In this document: positions 27,486-35,320 of the stretch, in pieces
Layout: the number at the start of each line of letters is the position of its first letter
Position numbering within the stretch: position 1 is the first letter of the stretch
Program-made: the position numbers and the translations under genes
The notes under the pieces: model-generated
Database searches by the model: none
Told to the model about the DNA's origin: nothing
What the model saw: the letters and a program-made list of their open reading frames with translations, nothing else
Assembly: GCA_003023745.1 (NCBI GenBank)
Contig: PXYV01000014.1
Span: forward strand, 1 to 58,666
Source of the DNA: Sulfobacillus acidophilus
GTDB taxonomy: Bacteria > Bacillota > Sulfobacillia > Sulfobacillales > Sulfobacillaceae
Length of the DNA: 58,666 nt
Direction: 5' to 3'

Positions 27486-27749
27486 TTACAGAATCAACAC
27501 TTTGACCGCCAGCAAGAGAACAAATCCGGCGGGACCCAAAACCCCCACCGTCACACCGGTCACGGGATTCAGCCCAATCACCCACCCCCGGCTGGAGAAA
27601 ATGACGTCCCACACCCCTAGTGCGGCGAGGCCAACCACTCCATTGACCATCACTCTAAGAGCCCACCGCAATGGCGACTGAAACACCTGCACAATGACCA
27701 ACAACACGATTCCGCCAAATCCGATGGCCAGGAAATTGCGAGGGCTCAT
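27486..27749 (-). CDS. bofA: BofA-family pro-sigma-K processing inhibitor
   Basis: An 87-residue membrane protein with two to three hydrophobic segments (about 7-22, 33-52 and 65-87) and the family pattern VNGVVGLAALGVWDVIF followed by GLNPVTGVTVGVLGPAGFVLLL. BofA inhibits the SpoIVFB protease that activates sigma-K in the sporulating mother cell. ATG 27749 follows GAGGAGGTGA. In Bacillus it ends the dnaX-yaaK-recR-yaaL-bofA run; here an opposite-strand gene separates it from recR. It supports the host being a spore former. Confidence 0.88.
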   Translation of the reverse strand: MSPRNFLAIGFGGIVLLVIVQVFQSPLRWALRVMVNGVVGLAALGVWDVIFSSRGWVIGLNPVTGVTVGVLGPAGFVLLLAVKVLIL

Positions 27750-28000
27750 AGCGATCACCTCCTCTTCACCATATGCACCATCGGACATGTCTAGACGGCT
27801 CAATGATGTCCCTTCCAGCGATCCGGATTTTAGTGTCTATCCGTAATGAGGCCCGCGGTGAGTGTTTGGCGATTGAGAACCCCCCGGCAAGGAACAACGA
27901 AATTGTAAGGATTAACCAAAGGGTTCGCCAGCGGAAATCGCTCACAATGTTTTGGAACCGAGGGTTTAACGTGTTAACGTGGGAAGGGGTGAGAGACATC

Positions 28001-29383
28001 GTGGTGGATCCGGATGCGGTCTTGTCGAGAGCAGAGCTCATCGCCGCCCTATCCCGTGCCCTTGATCTCACCGAAGGTGAGCCGATGGGTCATGCCATGC
28101 GCGCCTGTTGGATCGGCATGAAGATCGGCCAAGCCTTAGAGCTGTCGCTCGCAGAGAGGAAAGAGCTGTATTATGGACTTTTGCTCAAAGATGCGGGATG
28201 CACAGCCAATGCGCAGCAGGTAAGCGCATGGTTTGGTACAGACGATCGCACGGCCAAGTACGCCTTAAAGACCGTAAATTGGTCCAATTTGTGGTCCGCG
28301 ACACGCTATGCGATGGGGCAGGCCAAGCCGGGCGCACCGTGGCATGTGCGTATGCAACAAATGGTCAGCATTGGCAAACGAGGTCCCCAAGCAGCCCGGG
28401 AATTGGTAGCAATGCGTTGCACACGCGGGGCCGATATTGTTCGTCGGCTGGGATGGGCAGACCTCGCGCCAGACGCTGTGCTAAATTTAGACGAACATTG
28501 GGATGGGTCTGGACATCCCCGAGGACTAAAAGGTGAGGCCATTCCAATTCTCGCGCGCATCCTCAGTTTGGCGCAAACGGTGGAATTTTTTTGGGGTCGT
28601 AGTGGCTCTAACACCGCTCGAGCAATCGCTGAGAAACGACGAGGGACCTGGTTTGATCCACAGCTAGTGGACATTTTTTTAGTCCTTTCCCGAAACGCGA
28701 ATTTTTGGCAGGAGCTGCGATTAGTTACTAGTCCACGCGCTATCGCCCAGCTAGATCCAGCCCCTTCCCGCATTTCGCTCACCACTATGGAGCAGTTGCT
28801 ACAGGTTGCCCACATCTTTGGTGAAATTGTGGATTCCAAAACATCTTGGACCGCTCAGCATTCGGTGCGCACTGCCGACTATGCAGGCAAATTGGCACAG
28901 ATTCTTGGTTGGGACAAACGTCAGCAACAAGACACGGTATTGGCTGGATTCTTTCACGACCTCGGAAAAGTAGGCGTCAGCAATCTGATTTTGGATAAGC
29001 CGGGACCATTAGACACAAAAGAACGCCAGGCTATCGAGCGCCACCCCGAACTAACCTTCAACATTTTGGAGCCGATTGCCCCCTTGCGAAGTATTGCTCA
29101 CGTCGCGGCATCCCATCATGAACGGCTGGATGGTAGCGGCTACTATCAGCATTCGTCCGGATCGGACATTCCCGGAGGAGGCCTTGTTGTGGCAGTAGCC
29201 GACGTCTTTGATGCGCTAGCTCACGCCCGGCCTTACCGGCGCCAGCTCAATGTGGACGAAGTCCTCGCACTCATGCGGAAGGAGAAGGGCAGTAAGTTGT
29301 GGGCACCGGCAATGGACGCATTGGAGTGGGGATTAGCACATCGCATCATCGACGCGGCTGATACCGATGCGTCGGGAGTATGA
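28001..29383 (+). CDS. Tandem HD-domain (HD-GYP-like) protein
   Basis: A protein of 460 residues with two HD-type phosphohydrolase units. Unit 1 (about 25-200) has GHAMR and a late DEHWDGSGHPRGLKGE motif, but the HD pair reads KD (LLKDAGC), so it is probably inactive. Unit 2 (about 285-440) is complete: HSVRTADYA, FHDLGKVG (about 318) and SHHERLDGSGYY (about 372), where GYP is altered to GYY. The fold suggests a cyclic-dinucleotide phosphodiesterase. GTG 28001 follows GGGAAGGGGTGAG. It lies alone on the plus strand inside the minus-strand recR-bofA run. Confidence 0.82.
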   Translation: MVDPDAVLSRAELIAALSRALDLTEGEPMGHAMRACWIGMKIGQALELSLAERKELYYGLLLKDAGCTANAQQVSAWFGTDDRTAKYALKTVNWSNLWSATRYAMGQAKPGAPWHVRMQQMVSIGKRGPQAARELVAMRCTRGADIVRRLGWADLAPDAVLNLDEHWDGSGHPRGLKGEAIPILARILSLAQTVEFFWGRSGSNTARAIAEKRRGTWFDPQLVDIFLVLSRNANFWQELRLVTSPRAIAQLDPAPSRISLTTMEQLLQVAHIFGEIVDSKTSWTAQHSVRTADYAGKLAQILGWDKRQQQDTVLAGFFHDLGKVGVSNLILDKPGPLDTKERQAIERHPELTFNILEPIAPLRSIAHVAASHHERLDGSGYYQHSSGSDIPGGGLVVAVADVFDALAHARPYRRQLNVDEVLALMRKEKGSKLWAPAMDALEWGLAHRIIDAADTDASGV

Positions 29384-29419
29384 CAGAGCTCCTCATCCGA
29401 TAATTCGATGGCTAGGCCT

Positions 29420-30016
29420 TTACGCTTCTTGTCGTCCTTCCAACGCTTTGGCCAATGTCATCTCATCCGTGTAGTCGAGGTCGCCGCCCATGGGCAGCCC
29501 CCGGGCAATGCGGGTCACTTTGTACCCCATCGGCTTTAGCAGACGCGCCAAATATAATGCTGTCGCTTCTCCTTCCAAGCTGGAGCTGGTGGCCAGAACA
29601 ATTTCGCGCGGCGTTTTTTGTTGCAAGCGTGCCAAGAGCTCGCGCACCTTCAAATCGTCCGGACCTATCCCTTCCATAGGCGATATGGCTCCATGCAACA
29701 CGTGATAGCGCCCTTTAAACTCGCGCGTTTTTTCCATGGCGACAACGTCTTTGGGATGCTCTACAACCATAATCCAAGCGTCATCGCGAGCGCTATTGCG
29801 ACAAATCGCGCAGGGATCGGCGTCGGTAAAATTGAAGCATTCTGAGCAGTAACGAATGCGCGACCGGGCCGCTAGGATCGCGCTGGCCAAGAGCTCTGCT
29901 TCGCCTTTGGGCATATTCAGTAAAAAAAAGGCGAGCCGCTGCGCGGTTTTCGGACCGACGCCGGGCAATTTACTCAGTTCCTGCACTAAATCTTGAATCG
30001 GCTCCGGGTACAACAC
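29420..30016 (-). CDS. recR: Recombination mediator RecR
   Basis: A 198-residue protein of the RecFOR gap-repair pathway, loading RecA on SSB-coated DNA. It has an N-terminal helix-hairpin-helix ([16 protein letters not shown], 15-30), a zinc finger with Cys57, Cys60, Cys69 and Cys72, then a Toprim domain (about 80-175, with [14 protein letters not shown]) and a C-terminal [13 protein letters not shown] motif. GTG 30016 begins immediately after the ybaB stop codon, so translation is coupled. Confidence 0.96.
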   Translation of the reverse strand: MLYPEPIQDLVQELSKLPGVGPKTAQRLAFFLLNMPKGEAELLASAILAARSRIRYCSECFNFTDADPCAICRNSARDDAWIMVVEHPKDVVAMEKTREFKGRYHVLHGAISPMEGIGPDDLKVRELLARLQQKTPREIVLATSSSLEGEATALYLARLLKPMGYKVTRIARGLPMGGDLDYTDEMTLAKALEGRQEA

Positions 30017-30346
30017 TTAGAAAATCCCCGTCATCCCCGGAAGGTTCAAGTTTCCAGTTACCCGTCCCAACCGTTCTTGGGCCAGCTCTTGCGCCTTGTT
30101 TTGTCCTTCGCGCACCGCCGCCAAAACTAGATCCTGCAACATCTCCACGTCGTTGGGATCGACCGCCTCAGGTGCGATAGTAATAGACTGGATTTCGCCA
30201 TGTCCATTAAATGTCACTTTCACCACACCCCCGGACTCGGCCTGTACCATTTCGTCACGCAATTCTTCTTGCACGCGCATCATGTCATCTTGCATCTTTT
30301 GTACCTGTTTCATCATCTTTTGCATGTTTTGCGGGTTCATCCCCAT
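30017..30346 (-). CDS. YbaB/EbfC nucleoid-associated protein
   Basis: A 109-residue DNA-binding protein (YaaK in Bacillus) with an N-terminal Met/Gln-rich helix (NMQKMMKQVQKMQDDMMRVQ), a central beta region (VKVTFNGHGEIQSITI) and C-terminal helices. It forms a tweezer-like dimer on DNA. ATG 30346 follows AAGGATGAG. It sits 22 bases after dnaX and directly abuts recR, the standard operon. Confidence 0.95.
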   Translation of the reverse strand: MGMNPQNMQKMMKQVQKMQDDMMRVQEELRDEMVQAESGGVVKVTFNGHGEIQSITIAPEAVDPNDVEMLQDLVLAAVREGQNKAQELAQERLGRVTGNLNLPGMTGIF

Positions 30347-30368
30347 CTCGTCTCATCCTTTCTCGGGC

Positions 30369-31892
30369 TTAATCGATGCCCGTCAGCTCCACATTGGGAC
30401 CAAACCATTCTTTGATTGCAGCCTTAAGCGCCGTTGGGGACACTGTGGAATCCTCGCTCAACCTGCCGTTAGGAGCGGTGCCGTCCACAAAGCGATATTG
30501 TGCCTCAGGGCCAAAGACCGCTTTAACTGCACGATCCACGACGTCCCGGTTATGCGGTTGATCCATGAGCTGCCGGTGCGCTGGAAACTCAAAAAATATC
30601 GTCAGTGTGTTATTGGCGTCAACCGTCCCCGTGGCCTTGTCAAATAGGGCATGGGTTGAAGGCCGGTCTCGCTTAATGATATCTAAGACTGCCTGAAAAT
30701 CGCGAGTTTGCGGCGGTTGTTCAGATACGATCGTTTCAGGCGAACGTGACGGCGAAGGTTCGACAAACTGCGGCACAGCCTCTGGGCGGACCGGCGCCTC
30801 AGCCCACAAATTGCGTTGCAATTTTAGACAGGCCAATTCCACCGCCAAGTCCGGAGGAAATCCCCCCCTGAGTCGAGCCTCCGCCTGCGCCAATTGGTCA
30901 ATCGCATCAATCCACCCATTCGTGTCGATGTTCTTGGGTAACAGCGTGACCACTTGCTCCAATCCTTCCCGACGATACTCGGAAAATAACTGCGGGCCGG
31001 CACTGCGGTACAGCATGACATCGCGCATGAGACGTGCCAAATCACGCAGGATTAATTTTTCATCCAATCCTTGTATGCGCAGGTCGCCCAAAACCTGGAT
31101 CACATCGTCGACACCATGCGCCAACGCCGCGACGAGCTCCGCCATCTGCCGTTGTCCGATCATCCCGGCTTGACGGGCTACATCATCGACCGTGACCGCG
31201 TGCGTTGCGACGGCAACCACTTGGTCAAACAGGCTCAATGCATCTCGCATGGCGCCATCGGCTGCCTGAGCCACTAACTCCAGGGCCTCAGGTTCGACCG
31301 CGATTCCTTCTTGTTCGGCCACAAACTGCAGACGGGCTTGAATCACAGGGATCGTCAAGCGTTTAAATTCGTAACGCTGGCAACGCGACAGCACCGTCAC
31401 AGGCAACTTATGCGCTTCGGTGGTAGCCAAGATGAAAAGAACATGCGCCGGCGGTTCTTCCAATGTCTTAAGAAAGGCGTTAAACGCTTCGGTGGTTAGC
31501 ATGTGCGCTTCGTCAATGATGTAAACCTTGTAGCGACTAACAGCCGTTTGATGCGTAATCCGTTCCTTGATGTCACGGATTTCATCGATCCCGCGATTGG
31601 AAGCCGCGTCAATTTCGATCACGTCTAAATGCTGCCCGCGTTCGATACTTTGGCATGATGGGCACTTAAGGCACGGATCACCGTTCTCGCAACGCTGCTC
31701 ACAATTGACCGCTTTGGCCAAAATTCGGGCTACACTGGTTTTTCCGGTGCCCCGGGGTCCACTGAACAAATATGCGTGGGTGAGTCGGCCTTGGTGCACC
31801 GCTTCACGCAGGGTTGCCACAATTCGGTCCTGGCCCTGAACCTCGCTAAAAGAACGCGGACGGTATATGCGGTACAATGCCTGATATGCCAC
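30369..31892 (-). CDS. dnaX: DNA polymerase III gamma/tau subunit
   Basis: A 507-residue clamp-loader subunit. The AAA+ module has Walker A GPRGTGKTS (about 45), a four-Cys zinc module (CEQRC...CLKCPSC, about 63-80), Walker B with IIDEAHML (about 127) and sensor-1 ATTEAHKLP. The C-terminal third is Pro/Ser-containing and short compared with E. coli tau (643), and ends in a region that could bind the polymerase. No slippery frameshift run was noticed. GTG 31892 is chosen because GGGAGG lies nine bases upstream; ATG 31913 is less likely. SRP RNA precedes it. Confidence 0.95.
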   Translation of the reverse strand: MAYQALYRIYRPRSFSEVQGQDRIVATLREAVHQGRLTHAYLFSGPRGTGKTSVARILAKAVNCEQRCENGDPCLKCPSCQSIERGQHLDVIEIDAASNRGIDEIRDIKERITHQTAVSRYKVYIIDEAHMLTTEAFNAFLKTLEEPPAHVLFILATTEAHKLPVTVLSRCQRYEFKRLTIPVIQARLQFVAEQEGIAVEPEALELVAQAADGAMRDALSLFDQVVAVATHAVTVDDVARQAGMIGQRQMAELVAALAHGVDDVIQVLGDLRIQGLDEKLILRDLARLMRDVMLYRSAGPQLFSEYRREGLEQVVTLLPKNIDTNGWIDAIDQLAQAEARLRGGFPPDLAVELACLKLQRNLWAEAPVRPEAVPQFVEPSPSRSPETIVSEQPPQTRDFQAVLDIIKRDRPSTHALFDKATGTVDANNTLTIFFEFPAHRQLMDQPHNRDVVDRAVKAVFGPEAQYRFVDGTAPNGRLSEDSTVSPTALKAAIKEWFGPNVELTGID

Positions 31893-31935
31893 AGCGCACC
31901 TCCCGTGCTTCATTTTACCTGAAAATCAAGCCATA

Positions 31936-32053
31936 GGGCTGCACCGATCAGGCGCTCCCACGGCGCCACGACCGTTCTGCTTACCGCTGCTCCCTTCCGG
32001 GCCTGACGGGGTTCACAGGAGTCGTCCGCGCGGGACCCAATCGATGCAGCTCC
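31936..32053 (-). ncRNA. ffs: Signal recognition particle RNA (small bacterial type)
   Basis: On the minus strand the conserved tip hairpin reads GTCAGGCCCGGAAGGGAGCA followed by GCGGTAAG, the binding site of Ffh with its GGAA tetraloop. Flanking arms (GCTGCATCGATTGGG at the 5' side and CCTGATCGGTGCAGC at the 3' side) pair to give the usual rod. About 118 nucleotides long, with no clear Alu domain. Ends are approximate. It lies between tRNA-Ser and dnaX as in other Firmicutes. Confidence 0.92.
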
Positions 32054-32075
32054 ATGGCTTCATCCGTCCTTGAAA

Positions 32076-32169
32076 TGGCGGAGGAGGAGGGATTCGAACC
32101 CTCGAGGCAGGATTTGGCCCACCAACACGCTTTCCAGGCGTGCGCCTTAAACCGCTCGGCCACCCCTCC
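32076..32169 (-). tRNA. tRNA-Ser (GGA)
   Basis: On the minus strand: acceptor GGAGGGG/CTCCTCC, anticodon loop CTGGAAA (anticodon GGA) and a long variable arm (GTTGGTGGGCCAAATCCTGCC region), as expected for class II tRNA-Ser. The T-arm reads GGTTCGAATCC, with discriminator G and encoded CCA at 32076-32078. Confidence 0.95.
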
Positions 32170-32180
32170 AAACTCATTCG

Positions 32181-32275
32181 TGGCGGAGAGGGTGGGATTC
32201 GAACCCACGAGACGGGCTTGTGACCGCCTACCCGATTTCGAGTCGGGCTCCTTCGACCAACTCAGACACCTCTCC
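32181..32275 (-). tRNA. tRNA-Ser (CGA)
   Basis: On the minus strand: acceptor GGAGAGG with CCTCTCC, anticodon stem CCCGA/TCGGG around CTCGAAA (anticodon CGA), long variable arm, GGTTCGAATCC T-loop, discriminator G and encoded CCA (32181-32183). It lies 11 bases upstream of the other tRNA-Ser and 4 bases after tadA. Confidence 0.95.
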
Positions 32276-32279
32276 ACGC

Positions 32280-32741
32280 TTATTTTGTTTTAATCCGCCG
32301 CTCCCGAAAGAACGCTCGCAATTGTTCCGACGTTTCCTTCTGTAATACCCCCGTAATGACATCCACTTGATGATTTAACCGCACATCTTGCGTTAATTGA
32401 TACAAACTAACCACGGCTCCACTTTTCGGGTCTAACGTCCCTATGACAAGCCGCGCAATGCGAGCCAAAACTGTTGCTCCAGCACACATGGCACACGGCT
32501 CTAAAGTGACCACCAAGGTGGCACCGGCTACACGCCAGCCACCTGCTCGGGCCGCCGCTTCCCGCAAAACCAAAACTTCAGCGTGGGCGGTGGGATCATG
32601 ATTAACCTCACGACGGTTATGATTTTGCGCCACTAACGCCCCGCCACTATCCAGCAAGACGGCCCCCACCGGCACATCCCCATTTACAGCTGCCTGCGCC
32701 GCTTCTTCCATCGCCAATTGCATAGCCTCGTGCCAAGTCAT
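32280..32741 (-). CDS. tadA: tRNA-specific adenosine deaminase
   Basis: A 153-residue zinc deaminase converting A34 to inosine in tRNA-Arg(ACG). The active-site motifs are HAE (His53, Glu55) and PCAMC (Cys83, Cys86), at normal spacing and length. ATG 32741 has GGAG seven bases upstream; the frame is open further but crosses into tRNA-Arg. It is embedded between tRNA-Arg and tRNA-Ser in one apparent transcript. Confidence 0.95.
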   Translation of the reverse strand: MTWHEAMQLAMEEAAQAAVNGDVPVGAVLLDSGGALVAQNHNRREVNHDPTAHAEVLVLREAAARAGGWRVAGATLVVTLEPCAMCAGATVLARIARLVIGTLDPKSGAVVSLYQLTQDVRLNHQVDVITGVLQKETSEQLRAFFRERRIKTK

Positions 32742-32760
32742 GAATGGCTCCAAAAAATCT

Positions 32761-32836
32761 TGGTGCGCCCGGGAGGACTCGAACCACCGACACAAGGTTT
32801 AGGAAACCTCTGCTCTATCCCCTGAGCTACGGGCGC
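32761..32836 (-). tRNA. tRNA-Arg (CCT)
   Basis: On the minus strand: acceptor GCGCCCG/CGGGCGC, D-arm GTAGCTCAGGGGATAGAGC, anticodon loop TTCCTAA (anticodon CCT), T-arm GGTTCGAGTCC, discriminator A and encoded CCA (32761-32763). Confidence 0.95.
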
Positions 32837-32885
32837 CCATGAATCGTCGGCTACAGGTTGGAGTGGCCTTATTTGCGCCTCACTT

Positions 32886-32914
32886 AGGATAACAAATCTG
32901 CGCGATCCTCGCAA
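32886..32914 (-). promoter_or_regulatory. Promoter of the tRNA-Arg/tadA/tRNA-Ser unit
   Basis: On the minus strand: TTGCGA (32909-32914), a 17-base spacer, and TATCCT (32886-32891), about 50 bases before tRNA-Arg. It could drive the whole run down to ffs and dnaX, since no terminator was seen in between. Confidence 0.6.
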
Positions 32915-32933
32915 CGCCAAGTATATCCTTACA

Positions 32934-33845
32934 CTACCCGCCACTATGACCCAGCGCCACCGACGATTCCCTTGTGGAAGCACGGGGAAGTGTCACGACA
33001 AAAGTCGCCCCATCATCCGGTGCAGAGACGACATCAATTCGGCCATGGTATGTTTCCACCAGTTGACGAGTCCGATATAGGCCCAACCCCCGTCCCACCT
33101 GTTTGGTAGTAAAATACGGCTTAAAAATATCTTCCCGCAGATTCGGGCTGATGCCCGGCCCAAAATCGCGCACGCTAATGACAACGGTGTCTTCCAAGAC
33201 TCGAATCTGAATCGTTATCGGTCCGCCATCGGGCATGGCGTCTGCCGCATTTTGTAAGATGTTGTGAAATATTTCCACGAAATCGACCGACGCCACGGCT
33301 ATGGGAGGCACTTTGGTTTGCACGCCCCACTCAATGGGAAAACGGCCCGTATTTAAGAACGCCGACACATGGACGAGAGTGTCCACAACATCCTCGGTCG
33401 GCATTGTCAAAGGCATCCGCGAACGGGGCAACGACACCTCGGTGAAGCGGCGGACCAGTCCCACAGCCCGCTCCAACATCCACAACGCCTCTGTCAGTGA
33501 CGCCGATTTTCCCTGCGGCGAGGACTGCAGTAGTTCGAGGTGCCCCTGCGTTACGGCCAACAGGTTATTAATATCATGCGCAATACTTTCAACTTCTAAC
33601 CGCCACTGTACTTCATCCTGATGATCCTCAAGCACTGCCACCACACCCGAGCAATGGGGTGCGCGCACCGGCAATAGCTTAATCCATCCGTGGGGACCCG
33701 ATGCAAAGTTCACGACGGTTATGCCGTTCGCGAAGGCCTCCCGCGCCCGTTGACTGAGTGTCGCTGCCATTTCTGCCGTTGTATTGACTTCCGACACCAC
33801 AATCTCTCCAGCCGGATCTAAAACCCAAACGCCTTGGCATCCCAC
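32934..33845 (-). CDS. Soluble sensor histidine kinase (NtrB-like)
   Basis: A 303-residue protein with no membrane segment. Residues 1-75 look like a degenerate PAS/input domain. The HisKA motif ESIAHDINNLLAVTQGHLEL has the phospho-acceptor His90. The HATPase region has the N box (NILQNAADAMPDG, about 198), G1 (DFGPGIS, about 235), an F box (FKPYFTTK) and G2 (GRGLGLY). The DINNLL form of the H box is typical of NtrB-type kinases. No response regulator is adjacent, so it is an orphan. It starts at GTG 33845. The signal is unknown. Confidence 0.85.
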   Translation of the reverse strand: MGCQGVWVLDPAGEIVVSEVNTTAEMAATLSQRAREAFANGITVVNFASGPHGWIKLLPVRAPHCSGVVAVLEDHQDEVQWRLEVESIAHDINNLLAVTQGHLELLQSSPQGKSASLTEALWMLERAVGLVRRFTEVSLPRSRMPLTMPTEDVVDTLVHVSAFLNTGRFPIEWGVQTKVPPIAVASVDFVEIFHNILQNAADAMPDGGPITIQIRVLEDTVVISVRDFGPGISPNLREDIFKPYFTTKQVGRGLGLYRTRQLVETYHGRIDVVSAPDDGATFVVTLPRASTRESSVALGHSGG

Positions 33846-34168
33846 CGGATCACATCCTCAACCATTTCTTGCCATTTCGGCTCTTTTAAGTCTAACAGAG
33901 CCCCTTGAAGACGCAACCAAAAGTCCCATACACTGTTCGTGCCGCTTCGACACATTTCAGTGATTTTTCAACCCATTCCGCAGCCTGACAGACGGTCTTT
34001 GTAAAGCGTTGTCGCAAGAAATTTGCCCTATAGATACCGTTAGACCTGACGGCCTGGTGGGTGCAACCCATGCATCCAAGCTAGTGGTGATCTCCTTGCT
34101 AAATCAACAAAATTATCACGCTGGGTCTGGTAAGATAATGTTAATGTCAAGAAGGAAGTGGAAGGTGT
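33846..34168. other. Divergent intergenic region
   Basis: It separates the histidine kinase (leftward) from the flavoprotein gene (rightward). No ORF with a ribosome binding site or RNA gene is recognised. A GATAAT at 34134-34139 could be a -10 for the rightward gene, but the only TTATCA upstream is two bases too close. Confidence 0.35.
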
Positions 34169-35314
34169 ATGCGCTATCACGTCGCGGTGATTGGGGCAGG
34201 TCCGGCCGGATCAACGGCCGCCCGCCATCTCGCCCAAAGCGGCCTGTCTGTCTTGCTGTTGGAAAAAGCCCTTATGCCACGCGTCAAGCCTTGCGGGGGT
34301 GCCCTGACGCACCGTGCTCTCACGCTGTTGCCCTCCGGCGCAGAATCTTTCTTGCAAGAACATCCGCATTCCTGGACTTTTCAGAGTCGGACAGCGCCGG
34401 CCGTGACCATCGCGCGTGATCAGCCTTATTGCCACATTGTCGAGCGACAGCACTTTGACCGCTTCCTCGCCCAAGCGGCCCGACACGCCGGCGCTGAGGT
34501 TCACGAAGGGGAAGCGCTGACGTCCCTTCGGATTCAAGATGATAGGGTACACCTGGTGACAACAAGTGGCCATTACCAAGCCGATTGGGTCGTTGCTGCC
34601 GATGGCGCACCGAGTCTCACCGCGAAATTGGCAGGATTCCCCCGGCCCCGCCAAGGAGCCGCCATCGAAACCGAAGTGGCCGTTTCCGCTCACGAGTTCG
34701 CGCGCTATCAGGGTCGCGTGGAAATTCACCTAGGGCAATATCCTTGGGGCTATGCTTGGGTTATTCCGCGAGCGGGCATTTTAAATTTAGGAGTCGGTTC
34801 TTTTCGTCCGAACAGTTTTGCCTTAAAACAAGAATTCTACGCTTTTGTCGAGCATATCGTGGGCCATCGCCCAATCCAGGCGCTTGGACACGCGCTGCCC
34901 TACCGGATCTCCTTTCAACCCCCGGTTAGGGACCGGATCCTTTTTGTAGGCGATGCCGCCGGTTATATGGACGCCTTCTCTGCAGAAGGCATCTATTCTG
35001 CCTTGCGCTCCGGCCTTTTAGCAGCCCAGTCAATTGTGGAGCAAAAATGCCAACCGACCGCCAGTGCCGCCTACGCCCGCCGTTTTCATGCCGAGTTCTG
35101 GCCCTCGCTGAAGGCAGCCATCAAGATGAGCCTTCTTTTCTATCCCCTGGTCGGGTTTTGGTCCGACTTTTTTGCCCGCAATCAAACGCTTTTGGCCGAC
35201 TACCTCGATGTCGCGTCCGGCCACATCCCCTATCAGGTGTTGCAACGCCATACCGAACGCGCCCTCTTAGCCCAACCACGGTTGTTGTTGCATCAACATT
35301 TAAGCGATCTCTAA
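34169..35314 (+). CDS. Geranylgeranyl-reductase-family FAD oxidoreductase
   Basis: A 381-residue flavoprotein. The FAD-binding Rossmann motif VIGAGPAGSTAARHL is at residues 7-21, the family PCGGAL motif near 42, the second FAD motif VVAADGAPS near 143 and the GDAAGYMDAFSAEGI motif near 263. Such enzymes reduce isoprenoid double bonds (menaquinone or lipid side chains) or act as related monooxygenase-like dehydrogenases. No transmembrane segment, though a hydrophobic patch near 320-340 may touch the membrane. ATG 34169 follows GGAAGTGGAAGG. It converges with the exopolysaccharide operon. The substrate is not assignable. Confidence 0.85.
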   Translation: MRYHVAVIGAGPAGSTAARHLAQSGLSVLLLEKALMPRVKPCGGALTHRALTLLPSGAESFLQEHPHSWTFQSRTAPAVTIARDQPYCHIVERQHFDRFLAQAARHAGAEVHEGEALTSLRIQDDRVHLVTTSGHYQADWVVAADGAPSLTAKLAGFPRPRQGAAIETEVAVSAHEFARYQGRVEIHLGQYPWGYAWVIPRAGILNLGVGSFRPNSFALKQEFYAFVEHIVGHRPIQALGHALPYRISFQPPVRDRILFVGDAAGYMDAFSAEGIYSALRSGLLAAQSIVEQKCQPTASAAYARRFHAEFWPSLKAAIKMSLLFYPLVGFWSDFFARNQTLLADYLDVASGHIPYQVLQRHTERALLAQPRLLLHQHLSDL

Positions 35315-35320
35315 ACACGA

